NCBI RefSeq assembly: GCF_013376005.1
Contig: NZ_JABMJK010000006.1
Location: forward strand, 62,001-126,000
Source of the DNA: Duganella sp. SG902
Lineage (GTDB): Bacteria > Pseudomonadota > Gammaproteobacteria > Burkholderiales > Burkholderiaceae_D
Direction: 5' to 3'
Length of the DNA stretch: 64,000 nt
Every line of letters starts with the position of its first letter. Within the stretch, counting starts at the first letter, position 1. Below are positions 35,114 through 45,100 of the stretch, piece by piece. The translations under genes were made by a program, and so were the position numbers. The notes below the pieces were generated by a model that saw nothing but the letters and a program-made list of their open reading frames with translations, was not told the origin of the DNA and searched no databases.

Positions 35114-35158
35114 CTCCCATGTTCGGACGGCGGCTCGCGGCCGTCCAGCGCATGGGAG
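35114..35158 (-). promoter_or_regulatory. 5'-UTR hairpin sequestering the ribosome site of the REC-EAL-MCP operon
   Basis: In the mRNA (minus strand) CTCCCATG (35158-35151) pairs perfectly with CATGGGAG (35121-35114). Inside it GGACGGC (35146-35140) pairs with GCCGTCC (35131-35125) around an 8-nt loop. The 3' arm contains the GGGAG Shine-Dalgarno, six nt before the GTG at 35107. The 15-bp structure, broken only by a small internal loop, should hide the ribosome site until opened. Confidence 0.7.
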
Positions 35159-35187
35159 AACAATACAGTTTGCTACCTGTTGAGAAA

Positions 35188-35193
35188 ATTATA
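35188..35193 (-). promoter_or_regulatory. -10 box of the REC-EAL-MCP operon
   Basis: A perfect TATAAT (35193-35188 on the minus strand) stands 80 bp before the receiver GTG. The -35 position falls in the last codons of the FixJ-type gene and is poor. A transcript starting near 35181 would carry the whole 35114-35158 hairpin in its leader. Confidence 0.5.
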
Positions 35194-35205
35194 CAAGGGT
35201 ATAGG

Positions 35206-35829
35206 TCAGGCTAAACCCAGGGCTTCGGCCATGCGCACCAGGTCCGCGAAGGTCTTGGCTTCCATCTTGCGCATGGCGTTGCCGCGGTGGATTTTGACCG
35301 TGATTTCGCTGGTGCCCACCTCGCCGGCGATCTGCTTGTTCATCAGGCCGCGCGCGGCCAGCGCCATGATCTCGCGCTCGCGCGGCGTCAGCGTGGCGTA
35401 ACGCGCGACGATGCCGTTGCGAGCCAGGTCGCGCTGGCGGCGTTCCCGGTCGGCGCCAAGGGCGGTGTGGATGGCGTCCAGCAGGTCCTGGTCGCGGAAC
35501 GGCTTGGCCAGGAAGTCCACCGCGCCGGCCTTCATGGCCCGCACCGACATTGGAATGTCGCCATACCCGGTCATGAAGATGATCGGCAGCGCCACGCCGT
35601 CGCGATTGAGCTCGGCCTGGAAATCCAGCCCGCTCACGCCCGGCATGCGCACATCGAGCAGCAGGCAGCTGGTGATTTCGCGCCGGGGCTGGGCCAGGAA
35701 TTCCGCCACCGAGCCGAAGCTGGCCACCTGCATGCCGACCGAGCGCAGGAGGCTGGAAATGGCGTCGCGCAGCGGCGCCTCGTCGTCGACGATATAGATC
35801 AGCGAGTCGGAATAATCAATCTGGTTCAT
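35206..35829 (-). CDS. FixJ-family LuxR-type response regulator (207 aa)
   Basis: A receiver (about 9-125) with DDEAPLRD, acceptor Asp59 (LLDVRMPGVSG), MTGYGDIPMSVRAMKAGAVD (the FixJ/DctD-like helix 4 region) and KPFRD is joined by a short linker to a LuxR HTH (about 143-200: TLTPREREIMALAARGLMNK, SEITVKIHRGNAMRKM). It activates transcription after phosphorylation by the kinase encoded immediately upstream; the two reading frames overlap by 14 bp. The ATG at 35829 is the natural start because the receiver begins there. Targets are unknown; the adjacent REC-EAL-MCP operon is a reasonable candidate. Confidence 0.92.
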   Translation of the reverse strand: MNQIDYSDSLIYIVDDEAPLRDAISSLLRSVGMQVASFGSVAEFLAQPRREITSCLLLDVRMPGVSGLDFQAELNRDGVALPIIFMTGYGDIPMSVRAMKAGAVDFLAKPFRDQDLLDAIHTALGADRERRQRDLARNGIVARYATLTPREREIMALAARGLMNKQIAGEVGTSEITVKIHRGNAMRKMEAKTFADLVRMAEALGLA

Positions 35830-37276
35830 GGACGGGCAGCGTGAAGATGATGGTGGCGCCGGCCACCGGGAAGTCCTGCGCGGCATGTTGGGCCCAGATG
35901 CGGCCACCGTGGTTTTCAATGATGGAGCGGCAGATCGGCAGGCCCATGCCCATGCCGTCCTCCTTGGTGCTGTAGAAGGCCTCGAACAGGCGCGGCACGT
36001 CGGCTGGCGGGATGCCGGGACCGGAGTCGCTGACGCTGACCTGCAGCGCGCCGTCGGCGTTGCGCTGCGTCTGCACCGTCAGCACCGCCTGGCAGGGCTG
36101 GCAGGCGGCCATGGCCTGGATGGCGTTCATCAGCAGGTTGATGAACACCTGCTGCAGCTGCACGCGGTCGCCGTAGACCGGCGGCAGGTCCGGCGCCAAT
36201 CCCAGCATCAGGGCGACGTGGTGGTTATTCAGCTCGCGCCGGACCAGATCCACGCTCTCCTCCACCACCGACTTCAGGTCCAACTCCGCGTATTGCGGAT
36301 CGCTGCGCCGCGCCAGCGCGCGTATGCGCTTGATGACGCCCGTGGCCCGGGCGCTGGCCTCCAGTATGCTGGTGACGGTGGCGCGGGCCTCGTCCAGCTC
36401 GGGCCGCGGGCGGTTCAGCCAGCGCAAACACGCCTCGCCATTGGTGGAGATGGCGGCCAGCGGCTGATTCACTTCGTGGGCGATGGAGGCGGCCAGTTCG
36501 CCCAGCATGGTCACGCGGGTGGCGTGCGCCAGCTGCACCTGCGAGCGGTGCAGCGCCTGCTCGGCCAGCACCGCCGCCGTGACGTCGGTCAGGGCGCCGA
36601 GATATTCGCATTCGCCATCCTTGTTCTGGCGCGGATGCGACAGCACGTGCACGTATTTGAGCTGGCCGTCCGGCAGCAACAGCCGGTGGCGCAGTTCAAC
36701 CGGCCCTTCGCAGCGCAGCGATTGGTCGATCGCAGCCTGCACCACATGCCGGTCCTCGGGCGCGGTGTGCGCCAGGATGCGCTCCATGGTGGGCGCGACG
36801 TCCAGCGGGTAGCCGTAGATGCGCGCCGCCTCGTCCGACCAGTACATCTCGCCGCCGGGCGACTTGAAACTGAAGCTGCCGGTCTTGCTGATGCGCTGGG
36901 TGCCGGCCAGGAAGGCCTCGCTGCGGCGCAACGCGTCCTCGCGCGCCAGCAGCTCGTTGGTGGCGGCCTGCCCGCGCAGCACCAGCACACTGGTGACGCC
37001 GATCGCCAGCAGCCCGACCAGTAGGCGGCCGGCGGCGGCGGCGGAAAACACCTCGCTGTGCGTCAGCACGTAGGAAAGAATGGTGAGGGAAAGGCAGGCG
37101 GCGGTCGCCAGCAGCACGCCGCGCCGCGCCCAGATGCTGGCCGATAGCAAAACCACCACCACGTACATCACGGCGATGGCCATGTCCAGCGGTGAAAACG
37201 TGTCGATCGCGAAGATCAACAGCATCAGACTAATCAGCAACGCAGACATCCAGGGAGTGCGAGGGACCCGTAACAT
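35816..37276 (-). CDS. membrane PAS sensor histidine kinase, partner of FixJ-type regulator (486 aa)
   Basis: Three to four hydrophobic segments in the first 105 residues (LLISLMLLIFAID, IAVMYVVVVLLSASIW, LLATAACLSLTILSYVL, LLVGLLAIGVTSVLVL) are followed by a PAS domain (about 125-235: SKTGSFSFKSPGGEMYWSDE, with a PAC segment). The FixL/DctB-class H-box is LAASIAHEVNQPLAAI with His267. The HATPase has FINLLMNAIQAM, DSGPGI and GMGMGLPICRSII. The PAS lacks an obvious haem-binding histidine context, so oxygen sensing is not claimed. The ribosome site is AAAAGGA before the ATG. It is upstream of and overlapping the response regulator. Confidence 0.92.
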   Translation of the reverse strand: MLRVPRTPWMSALLISLMLLIFAIDTFSPLDMAIAVMYVVVVLLSASIWARRGVLLATAACLSLTILSYVLTHSEVFSAAAAGRLLVGLLAIGVTSVLVLRGQAATNELLAREDALRRSEAFLAGTQRISKTGSFSFKSPGGEMYWSDEAARIYGYPLDVAPTMERILAHTAPEDRHVVQAAIDQSLRCEGPVELRHRLLLPDGQLKYVHVLSHPRQNKDGECEYLGALTDVTAAVLAEQALHRSQVQLAHATRVTMLGELAASIAHEVNQPLAAISTNGEACLRWLNRPRPELDEARATVTSILEASARATGVIKRIRALARRSDPQYAELDLKSVVEESVDLVRRELNNHHVALMLGLAPDLPPVYGDRVQLQQVFINLLMNAIQAMAACQPCQAVLTVQTQRNADGALQVSVSDSGPGIPPADVPRLFEAFYSTKEDGMGMGLPICRSIIENHGGRIWAQHAAQDFPVAGATIIFTLPVHEPD

Positions 37277-37312
37277 GCCTATCCTTTTAACTTATATTGG
37301 CAACGTATCCAA

Positions 37313-40006
37313 TTATAGAGGGATTTGCTCCCCTTGCACCTCATACTCCAGTATGAGTTCCGGCGGCGCCGCGCGGCCGAACAGATAGCCCTGGAAGGCG
37401 GTGCAGCCAAAGGCTTCCAGCGCGGACCACTGCTCGCGCGTCTCCACGCCTTCGGCCACCACCTCCAGGTCCATGCTGTAGGCCAGCGTGATGATGGCGC
37501 GCACGATGCTGGACGCGTGGCGCGTGTGCAGCATGTCGTGCACGAACGAGCGGTCTATCTTCAGCTGGTCGATCGGCAGCAGCTTCAGATGGCTGAGCGA
37601 GGAATAGCCGGTGCCGAAATCGTCGAGCGCGAAGCCGACGCCGTGGGCTTTCAAGGTTGTCATTTTTGCGATAACGTCATCCATGTCGGCCAGCAGCATG
37701 CTCTCGGTGAGTTCCAGCTTGAGCAGGCGCGGATCGGCGCCGGTGCGGTCCAGCACCGCCAGCACCTGGTCGACAAACGCCGGCTGGCGGAACTGCCGCG
37801 CGCTGACGTTGACGGCCATGCTCAGGTGCGCGCTGTCGGTGCGGGCGGCCCACGCCACCAGCTGGCGGCAGGCGGCCGCCAGGACCCATTCGCCCAGTTC
37901 CACGATCAGCCCGGACTTCTCCGCCTGCGGAATGAACTCGCCCGGGCCGATCAGGCCGCGCTGCGGGTGCTGCCAGCGCAGCAGCGCCTCCACGCCGGTG
38001 ACGCGGCCGCCATCGCCCACCACCGGCTGGTAATACAGGCGCAGTTCATCGCGCCCCAGCGCGAAGCGCAGGTCCGCCTCCAGCGTGGCGGAGGCGTCCA
38101 GCGCCACCTGCATGTGCGGATCGAAGAAGCGGAAGGTGGCGCGGCCGGCAGCCTTGGCCTCGTACATGGCCATGTCGGCCTGGCGCAGCAGGTCGTTGAT
38201 GGTGTGGTGCCCGGCGCCGAACAGCACCACGCCGATGCTCGGGGTGCTGCGCAACGCATGCCCCTCCAGCATGTAGTCGCGGCTCAGCGCGTCGAGCACC
38301 TTGGCGGCGACGGCGGCCGCGTTGTCCATGGCCTGCTGCTGATCCGCGCCCAGGTCTTCCAGCAGGATCACGAATTCGTCACCGCCCAGGCGTGCCACGG
38401 TATCCGTCTCGCGCGTGACTTCGCCCAGCCGGAACGCCACCATCTCCAGCAGGCGGTCGCCCATGTCGTGGCCCATGGTGTCGTTGAGCGACTTGAAGTT
38501 ATCCAGGTCGACGAACAGCACCGCGCCGTGATTGCCGCCCCGCGCCGCCTTGGCGATGGCGTGATGCAGGCGGTCCAGCAACAGGCGCCGGTTCGGCAGC
38601 TTGGTCAGGCCGTCGTAGAACGCCAGGTGGGCGATCTCCGCTTCGGCCAGCTTGCGGGCGCTGATGTCCATGCGCGTGCCCAGCATGCGCAGCGGCTGGC
38701 CGCCGGCGCCGCGCTCCACCACCCTGCCCCGGCTCTGGACCCAGATCCAGTGGCCGGCGCGGTGACGCATGCGGTACTCGGCCTCGAAGGAGCGCGAGCT
38801 GTCGGCCAGGTGGGCCGCCAGCGCCGCCTCCACCGCCGGAATGTCATCGGCCTTGACCATGCCGCGCCAGTCGATATCGCCGGCGTTCAGCTCATCGCGG
38901 GTGTAGCCCAGCATGGCGGCGGCGCGGCCATCCACCGTGCGCACGTCGTCCACCATCTGCCACTCCCACAGTCCGAGATTGGCGCCGTTCAGCGCCAGTT
39001 CGACCTTTTCGGCGGCGGCGGCCTGCTCGTTGGCGCGCGCGGCGGCCAGGTCCTCCAGCACCTGGCGGCGGCGCTGCACCAGCACCAGGGCGCCGCAGGA
39101 GGTCAGGCCGAACACCAGCCACGCCACGCCGCAGGTCCAGGCCATGCTGTGCCACCCGGCATCGATCAGCGCCTGGTTGCGGCCCAGGCTCACCACCAGC
39201 GTCTTGTCGAGGCCCAGTCCACGCAGCCGCATGGTGCGCTGGACCACCAGCCGCCGCTCGCCGCTGGCGGTGGCGCCCTCCAGCACCGTCTCGGCATGGC
39301 CGCTGCGCTGGTGGCGCGCGAAGAACGGATCCGGCGCGGCGCCGGTGCCGCGCATGGCGGCGGGATCGGCCGGCACGAACAGGATGCGGCGGCCGCTGTC
39401 CTCGGTGATGGCGCTGTTCATGTCCGGCGCGTACAGGGCCGAGCGCATCACGGCGTCGAAGTATTCGGGATTGAGGATGGCGCTGACCGCGCCGTTGTTG
39501 GCGCCGTCAGCGCCCATCACCGCCATCGACAGCTTGATGTTGAACACGCCGGGCGTGTTTTCGTAGGGCTGCGACAGGTACAGCGTGTCGGGATCGCGCA
39601 TGCGCTCGACGTGGCTGGTGTAGTTGCGGTCATCGAGGCGGCGGTCGCGCAGATCGTCGTCGGACATCACGATATCGCCCTTGCGGTCCAGTATCAGCAA
39701 GGCACGCACGCCGGGCATGGCGCGCTTGAGCGATTGCAGCAAGGTGCGGCGGCACTCGGCGCCGCAGGCGCTGCCCGGCCCCAGCGTGGCGCGCACGCTG
39801 TCCAGCGCACCGCGCACGCCTTCCAGCTGGTGGCTGAGATTCTCATCGATGATCAGCGTCTGCAGGCGCATGCGCTCGACGTTGGACGACATGATCAGGC
39901 CGCGCTCATTCCAGACGAAATAAACAATCAGCAGGCCGCTCAAGCTCAACACGAAGCCCAGCATCAGCCATTCCGCCGTGAGTTTTTTATAATGTTGGAC
40001 CAACAT
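37313..40006 (-). CDS. membrane Cache-PAS-GGDEF-EAL protein (897 aa)
   Basis: Membrane helix 1 (about 14-35) and a Cache-type periplasmic sensor (about 38-280: LLILDRKGDIVMSDDDLRDR, YTSHVERMRDPDTLYLSQPY) precede helix 2 (about 285-305), a PAS_3 domain (about 328-450: NLGLWEWQMVDD, RHRAGHWIWVQSRGRV) and GGDEF intact at 541-545 (ARLGGDEFVIL) with I-site RETD. EAL is intact at 673-675 (GVEALLRWQHP), with [13 protein letters not shown] and EGVET also present. Two Cys in the sensor (CGAEC near 104-108) could form a disulfide. The ATG at 40006 has GGAGG at good distance; a longer frame to 40084 lacks one. It is the third c-di-GMP enzyme on the minus strand of this block. Confidence 0.92.
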   Translation of the reverse strand: MLVQHYKKLTAEWLMLGFVLSLSGLLIVYFVWNERGLIMSSNVERMRLQTLIIDENLSHQLEGVRGALDSVRATLGPGSACGAECRRTLLQSLKRAMPGVRALLILDRKGDIVMSDDDLRDRRLDDRNYTSHVERMRDPDTLYLSQPYENTPGVFNIKLSMAVMGADGANNGAVSAILNPEYFDAVMRSALYAPDMNSAITEDSGRRILFVPADPAAMRGTGAAPDPFFARHQRSGHAETVLEGATASGERRLVVQRTMRLRGLGLDKTLVVSLGRNQALIDAGWHSMAWTCGVAWLVFGLTSCGALVLVQRRRQVLEDLAAARANEQAAAAEKVELALNGANLGLWEWQMVDDVRTVDGRAAAMLGYTRDELNAGDIDWRGMVKADDIPAVEAALAAHLADSSRSFEAEYRMRHRAGHWIWVQSRGRVVERGAGGQPLRMLGTRMDISARKLAEAEIAHLAFYDGLTKLPNRRLLLDRLHHAIAKAARGGNHGAVLFVDLDNFKSLNDTMGHDMGDRLLEMVAFRLGEVTRETDTVARLGGDEFVILLEDLGADQQQAMDNAAAVAAKVLDALSRDYMLEGHALRSTPSIGVVLFGAGHHTINDLLRQADMAMYEAKAAGRATFRFFDPHMQVALDASATLEADLRFALGRDELRLYYQPVVGDGGRVTGVEALLRWQHPQRGLIGPGEFIPQAEKSGLIVELGEWVLAAACRQLVAWAARTDSAHLSMAVNVSARQFRQPAFVDQVLAVLDRTGADPRLLKLELTESMLLADMDDVIAKMTTLKAHGVGFALDDFGTGYSSLSHLKLLPIDQLKIDRSFVHDMLHTRHASSIVRAIITLAYSMDLEVVAEGVETREQWSALEAFGCTAFQGYLFGRAAPPELILEYEVQGEQIPL

Positions 40007-40152
40007 AAATCCTCCGGGTGACGATAGCGCCACTATAGATTCGGGAGGAAATCGGCGAAATTGCACCTTCGTATGCAAACTCATACCAAGGTTTAGGCTG
40101 CGCCTCTGCCGGAAACGGTGCTACATTGGCAGGATTCGATCCATCGGAACGG

Positions 40153-40181
40153 TTTATGCCGCCCCCGGGCGCGCCTACAAT
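40153..40181 (+). promoter_or_regulatory. candidate promoter of the tehA-glxA unit
   Basis: TTTATG (40153-40158), 17 nt, TACAAT (40176-40181). The -10 is good and the -35 weak. Transcription would start near 40188, 23 nt before the ATG at 40211. The rest of the 40007-40210 gap shows only the GGAGG site of the divergent GGDEF-EAL gene. Confidence 0.4.
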
Positions 40182-40210
40182 CGCTCCATCGATCACTCAC
40201 CACAACCGCC

Positions 40211-41179
40211 ATGAAAACCAAGCTGCTCCCCGCCTCCTTCTTCGCGCTGACACTGGGGTTGGCCGAAACCGGCAACGCCTGGCGCTTCGCGCACGACCTG
40301 TGGGCGTTGCCATCGCTGGCCGGCGAAGTGCTGCAGGCGCTGGCCGTGTTGTCGTTCCTGCTGTTCGCGGCGCTGTATGCGCGCAAGTGGCTGGCGCACC
40401 GCGCGGCCGCCCTCGCGGAAGCGCGCGATCCCGTGCAATCGGCCTTCCTGGCGCTGATGCCGGAATCGCTGATCCTGGTGGCGCTGGCCCTGCAGCCTTA
40501 CGCGGTGCAGGGCGCGCGCCCGCTGTTCTGGATCGGCTCCGCCGCCAACCTGGCCTACGGCGCATGGCGGCTGGCGGCGCACTGGAGCCGTCAGCGCGAA
40601 GCGGCGCAGATCGTCCCCCCGCTCTACCTGCCCTACGCCGCCAGCATGCTGGTGAACGCGCTTGCCGCCGGCAGCTTCGGTTACACGGATTACGGCTGGA
40701 TGCTGTTCGGCGCCGGCGGCATCTCGTGGCTGGTGCTGGACTCCGGCATCACGCGTCAATTGATGACGGGCGGCCTGTCCGACAAAACGCGCAACTTCAT
40801 GGGTATCTACAGCGCGCCGCCGGTGGTGGCGCTGGTGGCGTACCAGGTGCTGGCCGGCGCCGGCGCCAATCCCGCCGTCAGCTACGCACTGGCGGGCTAC
40901 GCGCTGTTCGTGTTCGCCGGACTGGCGCTCGCCATGCCCTGGTTGGCGCAACAGGATTTCGCGCCAGGCTATTGGGCCTACACCTTCGGCGTCGCCACGC
41001 TGGGCCAGGGTTTGATGCTGATGGCGGAACGTCATCACAGCGCGCTGCTGGAAGTCATGGCGGGCACGGTGTTCGCGGCCACGCTGGTGTTGGTGCTGTA
41101 CGTGGCATGGGGCTCGCTGCGTCTGCTGGCGCGCGGCGCCTACTTCCCCGCCGCGCCGGTCATGGGACGCGCATCTTGA
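40211..41179 (+). CDS. TehA/SLAC1-family membrane transporter (322 aa)
   Basis: About ten hydrophobic segments make up nearly the whole protein. The N-terminus (KTKLLPASFFALTLGLAETG) has the P-x-S-x-F-x-x-x-L-G-L-x-x-x-G pattern of the first TehA/SLAC1 helix, and GNAWR follows. Members of this TDT family (TehA, Mae1, SLAC1) pass anions or C4-dicarboxylates, and TehA overexpression gives tellurite resistance (family knowledge). The true substrate is unknown. The ATG at 40211 is chosen because the family N-terminus starts there. Its stop overlaps the TTG start of the GlxA-type regulator (TTGA). Confidence 0.82.
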   Translation: MKTKLLPASFFALTLGLAETGNAWRFAHDLWALPSLAGEVLQALAVLSFLLFAALYARKWLAHRAAALAEARDPVQSAFLALMPESLILVALALQPYAVQGARPLFWIGSAANLAYGAWRLAAHWSRQREAAQIVPPLYLPYAASMLVNALAAGSFGYTDYGWMLFGAGGISWLVLDSGITRQLMTGGLSDKTRNFMGIYSAPPVVALVAYQVLAGAGANPAVSYALAGYALFVFAGLALAMPWLAQQDFAPGYWAYTFGVATLGQGLMLMAERHHSALLEVMAGTVFAATLVLVLYVAWGSLRLLARGAYFPAAPVMGRAS

Positions 41180-42135
41180 AGACATTGGCGCTCGTGGTGT
41201 TCCCCGGCGTGCAGGCGCTGGACGTGTCCGGCCCCATGGACGTCTTCGCGGAGGCGAATGCCTTCCTGCCGCCGGAACGGCACTACCGCCTGCTCACCAT
41301 CGGCACCGAAGCCTCGCCGATACGCGCCTCCAACGGCCAGCAACTGCTAGCCGACCGCACGCTCGCCGAAGCAGGCCTCGATTACGACATCGTGCTGGTG
41401 GCGGGCGGCCCGCAGCTGGCGCAGGCTGCGGAACATGCCGCGCTGTCGCACTGGTTGCGCGACGTGGCGCGCGGCGTGCCGCGCTACGGTTCGATCTGCA
41501 CCGGCGCCTTTCTGCTGGGCCGCGCCGGACTGCTCGACGGCAAGCGCGCGACCACCCACTGGAGCGACGCCGCGCGGCTGGCGGCCGAATTCCCGCTGGC
41601 GCGGGTCGAACATGACCGCATCCACGTGCGCGACGGCGGGCTGCTCACCTCGGCGGGCGTCACCGCTGGTATCGACCTCGCACTGGCGCTGGTGGCGGAG
41701 GATCACGGCCCGGCGATTGCGCTGGCGGCGGCCAAGCGCCTGCTGGTGCTGGCGCAGCGCCAGGGCGGCCAATCGCAATTCAGCCCCTACCTGTCCGATG
41801 CCGGCACCCCGGACACGCTGGCCGCCACCATCCAGCGCTACGTGATGGACAACCTGTCGCACGCGCTGACGGTCGAGCATCTTGCCGGCGTGGCCGGCAT
41901 GAGCGCGCGCAGCTTCGCGCGCCGTTTCGTCAGGGAGATGGGGGTGACGCCGGCCGAATTCGTGCAGCGCGCCCGGGTCGACGCGGCGCGCAACCTGCTG
42001 GAAGGCAGCGCGCTGCCGCTCAAGACCATCGCCTACCGCTGCGGATTTGGCGGCGCCGCCCGCATGCGGCTGGTGTTCGCGCAGCGCTTTGGCGTCACGC
42101 CCAATCAGTACCGGGACAGCTTCCGCGCGGCCTAG
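41176..42135 (+). CDS. GlxA-family AraC-type transcriptional regulator (319 aa)
   Basis: An N-terminal DJ-1/PfpI (GATase-1-like) sensing domain (about 1-190: LALVVFPGVQALDVSGPMDV, SICTGAFLLGRAGLLDG with the nucleophile-elbow Cys) is followed by an AraC HTH pair (about 215-318: LTVEHLAGVAGMSARSFARR, PAEFVQRARVDAARNLL, IAYRCGFGGAARMRLVF). Such regulators control amino-acid, arginine or glycine-betaine genes in other bacteria. The start is TTG at 41176, overlapping the transporter stop as TTGA; no in-frame ATG exists before the conserved VFPG segment. It is probably translationally coupled to the TehA-like gene and may regulate it. Its stop is shared with the convergent kinase gene (CTAG). Confidence 0.88.
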   Translation: MKTLALVVFPGVQALDVSGPMDVFAEANAFLPPERHYRLLTIGTEASPIRASNGQQLLADRTLAEAGLDYDIVLVAGGPQLAQAAEHAALSHWLRDVARGVPRYGSICTGAFLLGRAGLLDGKRATTHWSDAARLAAEFPLARVEHDRIHVRDGGLLTSAGVTAGIDLALALVAEDHGPAIALAAAKRLLVLAQRQGGQSQFSPYLSDAGTPDTLAATIQRYVMDNLSHALTVEHLAGVAGMSARSFARRFVREMGVTPAEFVQRARVDAARNLLEGSALPLKTIAYRCGFGGAARMRLVFAQRFGVTPNQYRDSFRAA

Positions 42136-45100
42136 AGGCTCGCCACGTCGCCGCTCTGCAGCAGCGATTCCAGCTGTCCCAGCTCGACCGGCTTGGTCAG
42201 GTGCCGCTCAAAGCCCGCTTCGGCGGCTTGCTGGCGGTCCGCATCCTGCCCGTAGCCGGTTACCGCGAACAGGCGCAGGGCGGCGCCGGCCTGCTGCCGC
42301 AGGCGCTGGGCCAGTTCGTAGCCGTCCATGCCTGGCAAGCCGATATCGAGGATGCCGATCTGCGGCCGGAAGTGCGATGCCAGCACCAGCGCGTCGGGCG
42401 CGCTGAACGCCACCCGCACCGTGTGTCCAAGCAGTTCAAGCCCTTCCCCCAACGCGCGCGCCGCATCCTCGTTGTCGTCCACCACCATGACCCGCAGGTG
42501 GCCGGGCGGCAGCGCCGATGGCGCGGGCGGCGCGATGCGGCGCGGGTCGGTGCGCTTTTCCTTCCACGCCGGCAGCCGCACCACGAAGACGCTGCCGCGG
42601 CCGGTGCCTTCGCTGTGGGCCGAAATGCGGCCGCCATGCAGCTCGGTCATGCTGCGCGCGATCGCCAGTCCCAGCCCCAGGCCGCCCTGCGAGCGGCTGA
42701 GCGCCTGCCGCTCCTGCGTGAAGCGCTCGAACACGCGGCCCAGCATGGCGGACGAGATGCCGATGCCGTTGTCATGCACTTCCAGCACCATCTCATCGTC
42801 TTCCAGGTAGGCCCGCACGGCCAGCTGGCCGCCCGACTCCGTGTACTTGGCGGCGTTGGTCAGCAGGTTGGACAGCACCTGCGCCAGCCGCACGGGGTCG
42901 GCCAGCACCGGCAGGCCGGATGGCGGCACCGCCACCGCCAGCGTGTGGCGCTTTTGTTCGATCAGCGGGCTGGCCGTTTCAATCGCGCGCGTGACCACCT
43001 CGATCATTTCCACCACCTGCCGGCGCAGCTGGATCTTGCCCTGCGCCACGCGCGATACGTCCAGCAGATCATCCACCAGCGCCACCAGATGGCGGGTCTG
43101 GCGTTCGATCACCGTGCGTTCCTTGAGCGCGAAGTCGCCGCCGCGCATCCGCATCAACTGCAGCGCGGTGACGATAGGCGCCAGCGGATTGCGCAACTCG
43201 TGCCCCAGCATGGCGAGGAATTCATCCTTGGCGCGGCTGGCCGCTTCGGCGGCGCGCTTGGCCGTGGCCAGCTCGGTCACGTCGAACGCCACCACCGCCA
43301 CGCCCTGCGTCTTGCCGTCGTCGTCGAACAGGGGCTGGTAGACGAAGTCGAACCATCGATCGCTCAGTTGCAGATCCTCGCCGCCCAGCATGCGCAGCTG
43401 CACCGAGCGGCCGACGTAGGGCCGGCCGCTGGCCAGCACGCCGTCCAGCAGCTCGAAAATGCCCTGCGACGCCAGCTCCGGCAGCGCGTCGCGCACGGAG
43501 AGACCCAGCAACGGCCGGGGTCCGATCAGCCGTTGATAATAATCGTTGGCCTGCTCGAACACGTGGCGCGGGCCGCTGAGGATGCAGATCGCCACCGGCG
43601 CCTGGCTGAAGATGCTGCGCATGCGCCGGGTGGCCTCGTCCTGCACCGTGCGCATGCGCTGGCGCAGGCGCAGCACCTCGATGCGCGCCGCCAGTTCGCG
43701 CCCGGAGAATGGCTTGACGAGATAATCGTCCGCGCCGGCCTGTAGTCCTTCCAACCGCGCCTCCTCGCCGGCACGCGCGGACAGCATCATGAACGGAATA
43801 TGGCGCGTGGATTCCTGCGCGCGCAAGGCCGCCAGCAGGCCAAAGCCGTCCAGCTGCGGCATCATCACGTCCGACAGGATCAAGTCCGGCGGGCTGCGCT
43901 CGATCATGGCAAGCGCCTCGATGCCGTTGTTGCAGACCTCCACCTGCCACTGCGCTTGCAGCAGCCGCCGCAAATAGTCGCGCATGTCGGCGTTATCGTC
44001 GACGATCAGCAGGCGCCCATGCATTGTCCCCTGCGCGCCAGGATCGGCGGCGTGCTGCATCCACCCTTCCGCCTCGGCCACGTAAGCGGCGGCCACGCTC
44101 TGAAGCGGCCGCGCCGGCGTCACGCCCAGTTGGTCGGACGGCAGATGGGCGCTGCCCAGCGGCAGCGCCACATTGAACACCGAGCCCCGTCCCACCACGC
44201 TCTCGACGCCGATGGCGCCGCCGTGCAGCTCCACCAGGTCGCGCACCAGCGCCAGGCCGATGCCCGAGCCCTCGTGCGTGCGCGAACGCGCGCCCTCCAC
44301 GCGATGGAAGCGCTCGAACAAATGCGGCAACTGGTCGTGCGGAATGCCGCTGCCGGTATCGGCCACCGACAAACGCACCTGTGTTCCCAACGCGCGCAGG
44401 CTGACGTGTATCTCGCCCTCAAACGTGAACTTGAAGGCGTTGGACAGCAGATTCAACACGATTTTTTCCCACATCGCCGGATCGACGTACACCGGCGCGG
44501 GCAGCGCCGGGCAATCGACCCGCAGCCGCATGCCCGCGCTCTCGATGGCGGAACGGAAGCTGCTGGCCAGGTCGGTCGTCAACGCCGCCAGATCGGTGGG
44601 CACGAAGCGGGCTTGCGCGCGCCCCGCCTCCACCCGCGAGAACTCCAGCAGCGTGTTGACCAGCTTTTGCAGGCGCAGCGCATTGCGCTGCACGATCTGC
44701 AGGCGTTCGCGCTGCGCCGGCGGCAGCGGCACGGCATCGTCCTCCAGCGCATCCTGCACAGGCCCCAGCAGCAGCGTCAAGGGGGTGCGGAACTCGTGAC
44801 TGACGTTGCCGAAGAACTGGGTCTTGGCGCGGTCCACCTCCGCCAGCATATCGGCGCGCAGGCGCTCATCTTCCGCCGCGCGCGCGTGGCGTATCGCGTT
44901 GCCGGCCTGGGTGGCGATCAACTCCAAAAAACTGCGGTACTCGGCGTCCAGCCTCCGCGCCGGGCTCACGCCCAGCACCAGCGCGCCGGAATCCAGCACC
45001 GGCAGCGTCAGCGCCTGCCGCACCGGCTGCTGCGACGGGCCGGCCGGCACGCCGGCAGGCTGCCGCTCCAGCGTCACAAGACGCGGCTCGGCGCCGGCGA

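Noticed and set aside
37296..37313. ATTGG-N8-CCAAT inverted repeat upstream of the PAS kinase
   Set aside because: The half-sites are short and imperfectly extended; it could be chance in an AT-rich leader, so it is not listed as an operator.
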